Assembly: GCF_047272945.1 (NCBI RefSeq) | Contig: NZ_JBKOPS010000015.1 | Location: 1 to 64,000 of the forward strand | DNA: 64,000 nucleotides | Direction of reading: 5' to 3' | DNA from: Rubrolithibacter danxiaensis | GTDB taxonomy: Bacteria; Bacteroidota; Bacteroidia; Sphingobacteriales; Sphingobacteriaceae | In this document: positions 1 through 9,146 of the stretch, piece after piece | Position numbering within the stretch: the stretch's first letter is position 1 | Layout of the letters: each line of letters opens with the position of its first letter | Notes under the pieces: model-generated | What the model was told of the DNA's origin: nothing | Databases searched by the model: none | Seen by the model: the letters and a program-made list of their open reading frames with translations, nothing else | Translations under genes and position numbers: made by a program

Positions 1-60
1 AAATAAATAATTAATATACGAGTAGCACAAAATTTAAAAATATACTAAAATATTTAGCAA

Positions 61-2925
61 GTGACTTTTCCGAGTAAAAATTTTACATTTAAAAAACTAA
101 TAATCAGTTTATTTATATTAATTACATTAATTTTTAATATACATTCTACTTCGGCCCAGGTTTTTGATGCTGAACAAAACCCTCCAGGTATTGAATGGGA
201 ACAAATAACTATTCCCTCCTTTCAAATAATTTATCCTTCTGCATTAAGAGATGAAGCTCAGCGAATGGCTAATACTTTAGAAATCCTGATCCAAAGAGTT
301 AGCTTCTCTTTAAATATTCGTCCGAAAAAAATCTCTGTTATTCTGCAAAACCAGGGTACTACATCCAACGGATTTGTACAACTTGCTCCCCGTCGTTCTG
401 AATTTTTCACTACGCCCTCGCAGGAGTTTGACTACCAGGATTGGCTTAACAGTTTAGCTGTTCATGAGCTACGACACGTAGTTCAATTTGACAAATTGAC
501 AGGAAATTTGAATGCGCCTTTATTTGAAGAACTGGCCTTCGCCATTTTTGGAATTACCCTCCCTCCCTGGTTCTATGAGGGGGATGCTGTCGGCATTGAA
601 ACGGCTCTTACTTCTGCCGGCCGGGGGCGGCTGCCGGAATGGGAGCTAACATTCAGAACAAATACACTAAGTAAGAAAGAATATAGTTATTCAAAAAATT
701 ACCTTGGTTCTGTCCGCGATTTAACACCGGGTTATTATCAGCTTGGATATTTCCTCACAACCAAGCTTAGAAGAGATTATGGAAATGGAATATTAGACAG
801 TATCTACAGGAGGATGAAAAGGGCTCCGTTAAGACCTTACAATCTCAGTAATTCGATAAAAAAATTTACCGGTTTGAGCACCCGAAATCTTCATGACAGT
901 ACAGTTGCTGAACTAAAAAATTTATGGGCCGAACAACTGAAAAAAGTTAATGCAAAAGACTATCCGATTTTAAATGTAAAGCGAAAATCCCAACCGGAAT
1001 TTTATCTTCTTCCTACTCCTTCTTCGAAACAAGGCGAACTAATTTTTTTAAAACAAAACCGGTTAAAAACGTCGGCTATTTCTGTTATTGATTCGAACGG
1101 AAATGAACGAACATTAGTCAGGATCGGAATTCAGGAAATTCCAAATTTCAGCTATGCTAACAATAAAATTGTTTGGGATGAATTCAGGTATGACGCCCGG
1201 TTCCACAAACGCTCTTTTAACGTAATAAACGTGTACGATATCAGTACGCATTCATACCATCAGCTAACTCATAAAACACGGCTGTTTGCTCCGGCCCTTT
1301 CCCCGGATGGAAAAACAATTGCAGCAATTGACGTCAATTACTCAAACCAGGTTTTCCTGGTAGAGCTTGACGCCGAAAACGGCAGCGAACTCCGTCGTTA
1401 CCCATCTCCAGCAAATACGATGCTTCAAACACCCGCTTTTAATCCTGAAGGGAATAAAATAGTTTTGGTAGGTGTAAATCAACAAGGGAAAACCTTACTC
1501 GAATTTGATCGTGAACAAAAAGCTTTCCACCAGCTCATTCCGTTCCAGAAGCAATTAATATCAAAACCTGCTTATGCTGAAGGTCAGCTGATTTTTAAAG
1601 CTCATTACAATGGGATTGATAATATTTACCGCTTAAGTACGGATGGAAAGATTTACCAGATAATTTCAGCACGCTTCGGTGCTTATAACCCGACGTATGA
1701 CAGTAAAACTCAAAAAATATATTTCAATAATTACCATGTTAACGGATACGATATTTCTTCTATCCCCTGGAATGCACAGGCTGGAACTTTAACAGATTCG
1801 CTGGAAAATACCTCTATCAATTACATCGGGCCTGTAGCAAAACAAGAAGGGCATGCGGACGTGTTTTCCACTATTGCTGAAAAGAAATATCCTTCCAAAC
1901 CTTACCTTGAACGTTACAACCTCTTTTATTTTCACAGCTTGATACCGATTGCAGAAAGCAATACGTATGGAAATAACAATTACGGGTTAAAACTGCAGTC
2001 GGACAATAAACTGAATACGCTTAGTTTTTATGCCGGATACCAGTTTAACAATACATTGAAAAAAAGCGAGTATCTAACAGGTTTTACTTACCGGCGATAT
2101 TTTCCTGTATTCGATATTTCTTATAAAAATCTTGCTCAGCAAAACTTTCTTAAAGTAGTCTCTGAGGAGGAAACGAAGTTTATACCGTACAGCTGGCGTG
2201 AAAATGTATTTAAAGCCGAAATAACTATTCCTGTTATTTTCAATCAGCTTAATCATAATTTTGCGGCAGGATTTACAAGCGGAACAAGTTATACTGCACG
2301 TTATAATGTTGTAAACCGCCCGGCAAACTTTAACGAAACGCTGATCTTCCCCCTGCATTATGAAGTTTACTTTAACCACAATGTAAGGCAAAGTGTAAAA
2401 GACCTGGCTCCGAGGTGGGGGCAAAACGTCCGTCTAACTTATCACCATTTCCCATTTGAAGAAGATGTGAAAGGAGAACTGCTTACATTACGCACCGTTT
2501 TGTATTTTCCCGGAATAGCACCAAGCCACTCGTTTCAGGCCTCTTTTAATTATCAAAATGCAAGCAGGTATTATAACACTACCGTTGATATTCCGAGAGT
2601 TCGGGGATACAATTATCTGAGAAACCGGGAAAAACTGAATAACACACTTTTACTTGACTATAAATTTCCTCTCTTCTATCCCGATTGGACCTTAGGGCCG
2701 ATAGCATACATAAAAAGGATTAAAGCCGGTTTTTTTACTGATTTTGAAAACATTCGCTTTCATCATTCATTTAGCCCCCAAACGTTTGGAGCTGAATTAA
2801 GTGCAGACATGAATTTGCTGCGCTTCTACCTGCCCAACTTTGATATTGGAGGAAAAATCATATTTATAAATAAAAAACCACAACAAAACCCGATATTCGA
2901 AACAAGTATTTCTTATAGCTTTTAA
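61..2925 (+). CDS. Outer-membrane protein: HExxH domain, beta-propeller, C-terminal barrel
   Basis: This is a 954-residue exported protein. The GTG start is the first possible one because an in-frame TAG lies directly upstream, and a signal peptide follows it (hydrophobic residues about 12-30, ending near SAQ). Residues 135-139 read HELRH, an HExxH zinc motif. WFYEG at 170-174 supplies a plausible third ligand, Glu173, as in gluzincin (peptidase MA-like) folds. Residues about 310-630 hold repeated propeller strands of the TolB/WD40-like type (SPDGK, NPEGNK). The last 300 residues are rich in amphipathic strands and end in Phe, as in beta-barrel outer-membrane proteins. The domain reading is from sequence; protease activity is inferred. 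A LapA-family gene follows after 1 nt. The physiological substrate is unknown. Confidence 0.8.
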   Translation: MTFPSKNFTFKKLIISLFILITLIFNIHSTSAQVFDAEQNPPGIEWEQITIPSFQIIYPSALRDEAQRMANTLEILIQRVSFSLNIRPKKISVILQNQGTTSNGFVQLAPRRSEFFTTPSQEFDYQDWLNSLAVHELRHVVQFDKLTGNLNAPLFEELAFAIFGITLPPWFYEGDAVGIETALTSAGRGRLPEWELTFRTNTLSKKEYSYSKNYLGSVRDLTPGYYQLGYFLTTKLRRDYGNGILDSIYRRMKRAPLRPYNLSNSIKKFTGLSTRNLHDSTVAELKNLWAEQLKKVNAKDYPILNVKRKSQPEFYLLPTPSSKQGELIFLKQNRLKTSAISVIDSNGNERTLVRIGIQEIPNFSYANNKIVWDEFRYDARFHKRSFNVINVYDISTHSYHQLTHKTRLFAPALSPDGKTIAAIDVNYSNQVFLVELDAENGSELRRYPSPANTMLQTPAFNPEGNKIVLVGVNQQGKTLLEFDREQKAFHQLIPFQKQLISKPAYAEGQLIFKAHYNGIDNIYRLSTDGKIYQIISARFGAYNPTYDSKTQKIYFNNYHVNGYDISSIPWNAQAGTLTDSLENTSINYIGPVAKQEGHADVFSTIAEKKYPSKPYLERYNLFYFHSLIPIAESNTYGNNNYGLKLQSDNKLNTLSFYAGYQFNNTLKKSEYLTGFTYRRYFPVFDISYKNLAQQNFLKVVSEEETKFIPYSWRENVFKAEITIPVIFNQLNHNFAAGFTSGTSYTARYNVVNRPANFNETLIFPLHYEVYFNHNVRQSVKDLAPRWGQNVRLTYHHFPFEEDVKGELLTLRTVLYFPGIAPSHSFQASFNYQNASRYYNTTVDIPRVRGYNYLRNREKLNNTLLLDYKFPLFYPDWTLGPIAYIKRIKAGFFTDFENIRFHHSFSPQTFGAELSADMNLLRFYLPNFDIGGKIIFINKKPQQNPIFETSISYSF

Positions 2926-2926
2926 A

Positions 2927-3199
2927 ATGAGCTTAAAAACAATTTTTATAATTGCGGTAACAGTACTTGTTACAGTTGTTTTAATGAACAACACAGATGA
3001 AGTTTCTTTCTGGCTGTTTGGTGAAATCCGGATTTCAAAGCTTGCCATACTTGCTGTATTCTTTTTAACAGGCTTTCTGCTCGGATTAATTGCAGGCCGT
3101 CCTCGTAAAAAAACAGTGCTTACTCCCTCGCCAGTATCTGAAGATGAAAACAACAAAGAATCAGGACTAAGCCAGGAGGATCGTGACTATATCAGCTAA
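2927..3199 (+). CDS. LapA family (DUF1049-like) inner-membrane protein
   Basis: This 90-residue protein has two hydrophobic segments, at residues about 4-22 and 35-58, separated by a short loop that contains SFWLFGE. A basic stretch (GRPRKK) and an acidic soluble tail follow. That is the layout of the LapA/DUF1049 family, linked in proteobacteria to lipopolysaccharide assembly. Its role in Bacteroidota is not established. The ATG begins 1 nt after the stop of the upstream outer-membrane gene, so the two are probably translated from one mRNA. Confidence 0.75.
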   Translation: MSLKTIFIIAVTVLVTVVLMNNTDEVSFWLFGEIRISKLAILAVFFLTGFLLGLIAGRPRKKTVLTPSPVSEDENNKESGLSQEDRDYIS

Positions 3200-3202
3200 G
3201 TA

Positions 3203-3721
3203 ATGAAAAAAACAGCTACCCTTTTTTTGCTTCTTTTACTGGCCGTGTTTTCCAGGGCGCAGGAAATACTTCCATCAAGGTATCATTTTGATAAAGCTGA
3301 AGATTACAAGCAATATGAAGCTAATGTAATTCGCGGCATTAACTGGCTGGCATCTACCCCACGGACAGAATCAAAAGAAACCCGCGGACTGATAGAAGAC
3401 TTTCTGGTACTATGGGTAAAGGGCACGCCTGACGTTCAGGTAATAATTGAACCGTATACCATGAAGCTGTCTAAAACCAATCCCGATCTGTTACTTAGCT
3501 TTATTTTTGGCTATACGTTATACCAGTTGGAGCATGCTGAAGATAAGAATCTTTTGAACGCAAATATTGCGGGGATAACTCATCTAATTGATGATTATAT
3601 CCGAAATAAAGAAGTTTTTAAAAAAGACGAGCAGATAGAAACCCTGATAAGCTTACAAAAAAGCGGAAAACTGGAAGATTGGGTAAAGCCTCGCCTAACA
3701 CATACTGATTCCGGTAATTAA
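3203..3721 (+). CDS. Exported hypothetical protein
   Basis: I do not recognise a named family for this 172-residue protein. It begins with a clear signal peptide (MKK, then a Leu-rich core, likely cleaved after FSRAQ near residue 20). The mature part is mostly helical, has no cysteines and shows no catalytic motif. The start is 3 nt beyond the upstream stop, so it probably belongs to the same transcript as the barrel protein and LapA. Its stop overlaps the stop of the convergent ispE gene by 4 nt (3718-3721). It is probably periplasmic and restricted to Bacteroidota (inference). Confidence 0.75.
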   Translation: MKKTATLFLLLLLAVFSRAQEILPSRYHFDKAEDYKQYEANVIRGINWLASTPRTESKETRGLIEDFLVLWVKGTPDVQVIIEPYTMKLSKTNPDLLLSFIFGYTLYQLEHAEDKNLLNANIAGITHLIDDYIRNKEVFKKDEQIETLISLQKSGKLEDWVKPRLTHTDSGN

Positions 3722-4521
3722 ATATTAAAAAATACCGTACAATCTTTTTGCAGATTTTCTAAATCTGTCTTTTCTTTAAAAATTCCGTAAACAGATGAAC
3801 CGCTGCCGCTCATGGAGGCATAAACGGCTCCTGATTCATACAAAGCTGCCTTTACCCCTCTTATTTCAGGATGATTTTTAAATACAGATTCTTCAAAATC
3901 ATTTTTAACATAGGTTTTCCATTCTTCAACAGGCAGCGTTATAAGCTCTTTTAATGATTGTTCGGGCCGGTGTGGTTTAACTCCACGGTAAGCTTCTCCG
4001 GTTGAAACATGAACTTCCGGCATTACTAAAACAACAAAATAAGATGAGAGGTCTAAGGTTAAGTATTCCAGCTTATCTCCTTTGCCATATGCAAATACAG
4101 GTTTATTATGGAGAAAAAAAGTACAGTCTGCGCCCAATTGCCTGGTATAATTTTCCATTTGCTCCCGGTTGAGGTTCAAATTAAAATTTTCATTAATAAG
4201 TCGGATAAGGAAAGCGGCATCCGAAGAGCCTCCCCCTAACCCCGCACCTATAGGAATTTTTTTATGCAAATGAATCTTAACAAAAGGAATGTCAAAATCC
4301 TTTTTTATTAACTGATAGGCTTTCAAACAAAGGTTTTCATTTGCAAAACCTGGAATTTCGTTTCCGGAAGTTTCAAAACTTAATTCAGGTGCTTCTGCTA
4401 TTTCTAAACCATCGTAAATCCGTATTGGATAAAAAACAGTTTCTAAATCATGGTAGCCATCATTACGGCGGCTGATAACATTTAACCCGATATTGATCTT
4501 GGCATTTGGAAAGCTTATCAT
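3718..4521 (-). CDS. ispE: 4-diphosphocytidyl-2-C-methyl-D-erythritol kinase
   Basis: This is a GHMP-family kinase that phosphorylates CDP-methylerythritol in the non-mevalonate isoprenoid pathway. Diagnostic features are the N-terminal FPNAKINIGL, DGYHDL, the ATP-binding P-loop PIGAGLGGGSSDAA, and the C-terminal SGSGSSVYG. The frame stays open to 4596, but I place the start at the ATG at 4519-4521 (267 residues), where the family homology begins. A promoter-like pair sits at 4564-4597, inside the longer frame, which also favours the short form. The gene is divergent from thyA. Confidence 0.93.
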   Translation of the reverse strand: MISFPNAKINIGLNVISRRNDGYHDLETVFYPIRIYDGLEIAEAPELSFETSGNEIPGFANENLCLKAYQLIKKDFDIPFVKIHLHKKIPIGAGLGGGSSDAAFLIRLINENFNLNLNREQMENYTRQLGADCTFFLHNKPVFAYGKGDKLEYLTLDLSSYFVVLVMPEVHVSTGEAYRGVKPHRPEQSLKELITLPVEEWKTYVKNDFEESVFKNHPEIRGVKAALYESGAVYASMSGSGSSVYGIFKEKTDLENLQKDCTVFFNI

Positions 4522-4563
4522 TACTTTTAGACATTCCACGATTTTTAAACAATCGTAGGAAGA

Positions 4564-4597
4564 CAAAATTACATTTATTTCCTTTGCAGCAGGCAAA
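4564..4597 (-). promoter_or_regulatory. Bacteroidota-type promoter for ispE
   Basis: Read on the minus strand, TTTG (4594-4597) is followed after 22 nt by TAATTTTG (4564-4571), an exact match to the phylum -7 consensus TAnnTTTG. Transcription would begin near 4557, giving a leader of about 35 nt before the ATG at 4521. Confidence 0.45.
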
Positions 4598-4603
4598 CAT
4601 TAC

Positions 4604-5398
4604 ATGAAACAATATCTTGATCTGATGAAGCACGTGCTTGAGAACGGCACACAAAAACACGACCGCACCGGAACCGGAACCATCAGCGTTTTCGGTTACC
4701 AGATGCGTTTTAATTTAGAAGAAGGCTTCCCGCTTGTAACTACAAAAAAGCTGCATCTCAGATCGATCATTCATGAACTGATCTGGTTTCTGAAAGGCGA
4801 AACCAATATAAAATACCTGAAAGATAATGGTGTAAGCATCTGGGACGAATGGGCTGATGAAAATGGCGAATTAGGCCCCGTTTATGGTTATCAGTGGCGT
4901 TCTTGGCCCACACCGGATGGAAGGCATATCGACCAAATCAGTCAGGTAATTAATCAGCTTAAGAACAATCCGGATTCCCGGCGCATCATTGTTTCTGCCT
5001 GGAATGTTGCTGATATAGAAAAGATGGCTCTTCCACCCTGCCATAGCTTCTTCCAGTTTTATGTAGCAGAAGGAAAATTAAGCTGCCAGCTGTACCAGCG
5101 CAGTGCCGATATTTTTCTGGGCGTTCCTTTTAATATCGCATCGTATGCATTGCTGACAATGATGATGGCACAAACCTGCAATTTAGGATTGGGTGACTTT
5201 GTTCATACCTTTGGAGATGCCCATCTTTACAACAATCACATTGAACAGGCACATCTGCAACTGAGCCGCGAACCCCGGCCGTTGCCACAGCTAAAATTAA
5301 ATCCGGATGTAAAAGATATCTTTGAATTTAAATTTGAAGACTTTAAACTTGAAGGATACGATCCCCACCCACATATTAAAGCTCCGGTAGCGGTTTAA
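4604..5398 (+). CDS. thyA: Thymidylate synthase
   Basis: This enzyme methylates dUMP to dTMP using methylene-tetrahydrofolate. At 264 residues it matches the length of the E. coli enzyme. The nucleophile sits in PPCHSFFQFYV as Cys146, the same number as in E. coli. The dUMP-binding RSAD..LG.PFN block and the folate-side FGDAHLY.NH block are present. The start MKQYLDLM is the usual family start. folA follows about 100 nt downstream, the common thyA-folA pairing in which DHFR recycles the dihydrofolate made here. Confidence 0.97.
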   Translation: MKQYLDLMKHVLENGTQKHDRTGTGTISVFGYQMRFNLEEGFPLVTTKKLHLRSIIHELIWFLKGETNIKYLKDNGVSIWDEWADENGELGPVYGYQWRSWPTPDGRHIDQISQVINQLKNNPDSRRIIVSAWNVADIEKMALPPCHSFFQFYVAEGKLSCQLYQRSADIFLGVPFNIASYALLTMMMAQTCNLGLGDFVHTFGDAHLYNNHIEQAHLQLSREPRPLPQLKLNPDVKDIFEFKFEDFKLEGYDPHPHIKAPVAV

Positions 5399-5497
5399 AA
5401 AGTAAAAATATAAGATAAAGTGTATTAGCAATGAGCCATAAGCCATTTAGCTATGATCTATCCGCATAAGCTATTGACCCATGAACCTGATAACCCT
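5399..5497. repeat. Degenerate word-like repeat tract between thyA and folA
   Basis: The spacer holds loosely repeated 6-8 nt words of the AGCCAT / AGCTAT / AACCTGAT kind (about 5430-5490), none exactly in register. It has no coding look beyond an in-frame extension of folA. I read it as a low-complexity intergenic tract rather than a regulatory site. Confidence 0.35.
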
Positions 5498-5989
5498 ATG
5501 ACTAAAGAAATATCTCACGTAGTTATAGCTGATGAAAACAACGGTATCGGCAAAGACAACCAACTCCTATGCCATTTACCTGCAGATTTGAAGCACTTCA
5601 AAGACCTTACTATCGGTTTTCCGGTAGTTATGGGGCGTAAAACCTTTGATTCTATTCAAAAGCCATTAATCAAAAGGCGGAATATTGTAATAAGCAGGCA
5701 GGAAATGCAAATTCCTGGATGCGAAGTTGTTCATTCTATTGAAGAAGCTTTGCAAAAATGCGAAACAGAAGAAAAAGTTTCCATTGTTGGCGGAGCCACC
5801 ATTTACCGGCAATCGCTTGATGTAATAAACACTATTTATTTAACACGTATTCATCACACATTTGAAGCCGATACCTTTTATCCTGAACTTAATCCGGACG
5901 ATTGGGAGGAGAAAGAAAAAGAGTATCACGAGGCCGACGAAAAGAACCCTTTTGCTTACACGTTCATCACATACAAAAAACGATTCTAA
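5498..5989 (+). CDS. folA: Dihydrofolate reductase
   Basis: This enzyme reduces dihydrofolate to tetrahydrofolate with NADPH. Family marks are VVIADENNGIGKDNQLLCHLPADL, with the catalytic acidic residue in LPADLKHFK, then MGRKTFDSI and VGGATIYRQ. The frame is open from 5453, but those extra 15 residues are encoded by a low-complexity spacer. I therefore place the start at the ATG at 5498, giving 163 residues, the normal length. It lies downstream of thyA and is functionally coupled to it. Confidence 0.95.
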   Translation: MTKEISHVVIADENNGIGKDNQLLCHLPADLKHFKDLTIGFPVVMGRKTFDSIQKPLIKRRNIVISRQEMQIPGCEVVHSIEEALQKCETEEKVSIVGGATIYRQSLDVINTIYLTRIHHTFEADTFYPELNPDDWEEKEKEYHEADEKNPFAYTFITYKKRF

Positions 5990-6037
5990 CTGTTTGATAT
6001 TTTCTCAATTAACAATTTCATAAATTAAAAATTTAGT

Positions 6038-6045
6038 TAGATTTG
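6038..6045 (+). promoter_or_regulatory. -7 box upstream of secDF
   Basis: TAGATTTG matches TAnnTTTG exactly, 51 nt before the secDF ATG. No convincing -33 TTG lies at the usual spacing, so this is a candidate only. Confidence 0.35.
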
Positions 6046-6096
6046 CCCTCTTAACCAAAACAGGCTTAGAGAAAAGAATTACACAATTAATTTAAA

Positions 6097-9057
6097 ATGC
6101 AAGGTAAAGGACTGATAAAATTTGTCACAATAGCGCTGGCTATTGCATGTTTGTATTCACTTTCTTTCACGTGGATAGCTAACAAAGTTGAAAAAGATGC
6201 GAGGGAGTTTGCAAAAGGCAATCCGGAAAAAGAAAGAGCTTATCTGGATTCCGTATCAAATCAACCCGTTTTCAGTGGCATAAAATATATAACTTATCAA
6301 TACGCTAAAGAAAGGGAAATTCCTCTGGGGCTGGATTTAAAGGGTGGTATGAATGTTACCATGGAAATCTCTTTGACTGAATTGATAAAGAATTTATCCA
6401 ATAACAATACAGAGCAGGCATTCAATACAGCATTACACAATGCACAAATTCGGCAGAGAACAAGCCAGAGTGATTTTATAACTCTGTTTGGAGAAGAATA
6501 CGAAAAGTTAAAACCAAATGGTCGCCTTGCTTCTATTTTTGCTACTAAAGAAAACGGTTCTCGTGTTAAGATTGATGCAAGTAATTCGGATGTATTAAAC
6601 TTTCTTCGGGACGAAGCCAAAAGTGCGATTGATCGTTCTTTCAACATTCTTCGTACCCGTATTGATAAATTCGGAGTAACTTCACCTAACATTCAGCAAC
6701 AGGCAGGTACAAACAAAATATTAATCGAATTACCTGGAGTAACTGAACCTGAACGTGTTCGTAAACTTCTGCAAGGTTCTGCAAAACTTCAATTCTGGGA
6801 AACATACGATAACACAGAAATTTTCCCGTTACTGGAAAATATTAACAAAGTTCTTGCTGCTACCCAAAAAACTGTTGGCGATACTACAAAACCTGTTGTA
6901 CAGGCTAAACAGGATACAAGCGGAAGTAAATTAGCAAATCTTGGCGTTAAAAGAGATTCAGCGGGTAAAGATAGTGCCGGCTTGGCTAAGAACCAGGCAG
7001 AACAGGCAAGACAAAATCCGCTGTTCTCTGTGCTTGCTCCTGCAACTTACCAGGAACAAAATGGCCAGCAGGCATTACGTCCGGGCCCTGTGGTAGGATA
7101 TGTTGCTCAAAAAGACACCTCTAAAGTAAATCATTTCCTTACAATGCCGGAAGTAAAGGCAGTTATTCCTCAAAACGTACGTTTGTTCTGGGGTGTAAAA
7201 CCTGTAAGTCCGGAAAGTAAAGTTTTTGAACTCTATGCACTTAAAACTTCTGGTTTTGATGGTTCTGCCGCATTGGAAGGCGATGTAATTACCGATGCAA
7301 GAAGCGATTATGATCAGCGGAATAATCCGGAAGTTGTAATGGTAATGAACACAGAAGGGGCCCGAGCATGGCGAACGTTAACAGCTGCTGCATCTGCCGA
7401 TCCGAACAATAAGAAAAGCATTGCAATTGTACTTGATAATTATGTTTACTCTGCACCTACAGTTCAAAATGAAATTCCTAATGGTATTTCTTCTATCAGC
7501 GGAAACTTTACTGTTGAAGATACCAAAGATTTAGCAAACGTTTTAAAGGCAGGGAGATTACCCGCTCCGGCTGTAATAGTTGAAGAAGCTGTTGTAGGCC
7601 CGTCATTGGGAGAGGCTGCCATCAACGCCGGTCTTATTTCATCGGTAGTAGGATTAGTTGTGGTATTGGTTTTCATGATGTTCTATTACAACCGTGCAGG
7701 AACAGTAGCCAACGTAGCGGTTTTTGTAAACGTATTCTTCCTGATGGGTGTATTAGCATCTTTAGGGGCCGTACTAACACTGCCAGGTATCGCGGGTATT
7801 GTGTTAACAATGGGTATGGCCGTAGATGCGAACGTACTTATTTATGAACGGATTCGCGAAGAACTGGATCATGGTAAATCTATCCGGCTGGCAATTGCAG
7901 ATGGTTTTAAACATGCCATGCCGTCAATCCTCGATTCTCAGATCACTACCTTTTTAACTGGTATTATTCTTTACGTTTTCGGAACAGGGCCAATTCTGGG
8001 CTTCGCTACAACGCTGATGGTAGGTATTATCACCTCCCTGTTTACTGCTATCTTTATTTCACGCCTGGTATTCGAATGGATGCTTGATAAGAATATGTCA
8101 ATCAAATTCTCCCATCCATGGAGCTCTCATACATTTAAGAATGCAAATTATGCTTTTGTAAAAAATCGCTCTAAATTCTATATCATTTCAGGGTTGTTTA
8201 TTGCAGCCGGCTTAGTTTCCATGTTCACCCGTGGATTCAGTTTAGGAGTAGATTTTAAAGGCGGAAGAACGTATATCGTTCAATTTGACAAGCCGGTAGA
8301 AACAGAAAGTGTACGCCAAGCCCTTGATGTGACGTTTGGTACCACCACTGAGGTAAAAACATTCAATTCAGAAAATAAACTTCGTATCACAACTTCATAC
8401 GAAATTGATAATACGACTGATGAAGCTGATAAAAAAGTACAAAATAAGCTGCAGGAAGGATTGTCAAAAATCGACCCCAAAGCTGAAGTGATCAGCTCTC
8501 AAAAAGTAGGGCCAACTATAGCGAATGATATCAAGGTTTCTGCTATCTATGCTGTAATCTTCTCCATTATTGCTATTGCATTGTATATCCTGGTACGTTT
8601 CAGAAAATTAGCATTTAGTATAGGTGCGATGATTGCATTAACACACGACGTTTTATTAGTGCTTTCTTTCTTCTCCTTATTTAACGGAATATTGCCTTTC
8701 TCTTTAGATATTGATCAGGCATTTATTGCGGCTATCTTAACCGTTATCGGATATTCAATAAATGACACGGTGGTTGTATTTGACCGTGTGCGTGAGTACC
8801 TAAATCTTCACCACTCCAAGAAAGATAACATGAAGGAGGTAATTAACGATGCTATAAACAGTACATTAAGCAGAACAGTAATAACTGCTTTAACGGTTGT
8901 ATTCGTTCTCGCCGTATTGTTTATCTTCGGTGGACCAGTAATTCGTGGATTCTCTTTTGCTCTTCTTATCGGTGTAATTTTTGGAACTTATTCTTCAATT
9001 TGTGTTGCTACTCCGGTAGTAGTAGAATTCCAAAAAGAGAACGAGAATAAAGCTTAA
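6097..9057 (+). CDS. secDF: Fused protein translocase subunit SecDF
   Basis: This 986-residue protein fuses SecD and SecF in one chain, the usual arrangement in Bacteroidota. The SecD half has TM1 near residues 7-27, the motif PLGLDLKGGM, a large periplasmic domain interrupted by a low-complexity linker around 260-310, and a five-helix RND membrane block with GMAVDANVLIYERIREE. The SecF half restarts near residue 690 with SLGVDFKGGR and ends with a second RND block containing GYSINDTVVVFDRVRE. It uses the proton gradient to pull exported proteins across the inner membrane. A strong terminator follows immediately, so it is transcribed alone or as the last gene. Confidence 0.97.
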   Translation: MQGKGLIKFVTIALAIACLYSLSFTWIANKVEKDAREFAKGNPEKERAYLDSVSNQPVFSGIKYITYQYAKEREIPLGLDLKGGMNVTMEISLTELIKNLSNNNTEQAFNTALHNAQIRQRTSQSDFITLFGEEYEKLKPNGRLASIFATKENGSRVKIDASNSDVLNFLRDEAKSAIDRSFNILRTRIDKFGVTSPNIQQQAGTNKILIELPGVTEPERVRKLLQGSAKLQFWETYDNTEIFPLLENINKVLAATQKTVGDTTKPVVQAKQDTSGSKLANLGVKRDSAGKDSAGLAKNQAEQARQNPLFSVLAPATYQEQNGQQALRPGPVVGYVAQKDTSKVNHFLTMPEVKAVIPQNVRLFWGVKPVSPESKVFELYALKTSGFDGSAALEGDVITDARSDYDQRNNPEVVMVMNTEGARAWRTLTAAASADPNNKKSIAIVLDNYVYSAPTVQNEIPNGISSISGNFTVEDTKDLANVLKAGRLPAPAVIVEEAVVGPSLGEAAINAGLISSVVGLVVVLVFMMFYYNRAGTVANVAVFVNVFFLMGVLASLGAVLTLPGIAGIVLTMGMAVDANVLIYERIREELDHGKSIRLAIADGFKHAMPSILDSQITTFLTGIILYVFGTGPILGFATTLMVGIITSLFTAIFISRLVFEWMLDKNMSIKFSHPWSSHTFKNANYAFVKNRSKFYIISGLFIAAGLVSMFTRGFSLGVDFKGGRTYIVQFDKPVETESVRQALDVTFGTTTEVKTFNSENKLRITTSYEIDNTTDEADKKVQNKLQEGLSKIDPKAEVISSQKVGPTIANDIKVSAIYAVIFSIIAIALYILVRFRKLAFSIGAMIALTHDVLLVLSFFSLFNGILPFSLDIDQAFIAAILTVIGYSINDTVVVFDRVREYLNLHHSKKDNMKEVINDAINSTLSRTVITALTVVFVLAVLFIFGGPVIRGFSFALLIGVIFGTYSSICVATPVVVEFQKENENKA

Positions 9058-9076
9058 TAAAAAATAAAATATGTCA

Positions 9077-9106
9077 AAAGCTCCGGATGCTTCCGGGGCT
9101 TTTTTT
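9077..9106 (+). terminator. Rho-independent terminator after secDF
   Basis: A 9-bp stem (AGCTCCGGA paired with TCCGGGGCT, one G-U pair) encloses a 4-nt loop and is followed by seven T residues. Confidence 0.85.
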
Positions 9107-9121
9107 ATGTAAAAATATCTA

Positions 9122-9129
9122 TATATTTG
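9122..9129 (+). promoter_or_regulatory. -7 box for the MarR-FNR-ferredoxin operon
   Basis: TATATTTG matches TAnnTTTG and ends 17 nt before the ATG at 9147. It lies just after the secDF terminator, where a new promoter is needed. The -33 element is weak. Confidence 0.4.
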
Positions 9130-9146
9130 TTGTACTAATTATTTGT

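Noticed and set aside
2074..2424. Long open frames on the strand opposite large genes, here and inside secDF, fba and the PQQ-type gene
   Set aside because: They mirror the codons of the genuine genes, and their translations lack domains, signal peptides and plausible starts.
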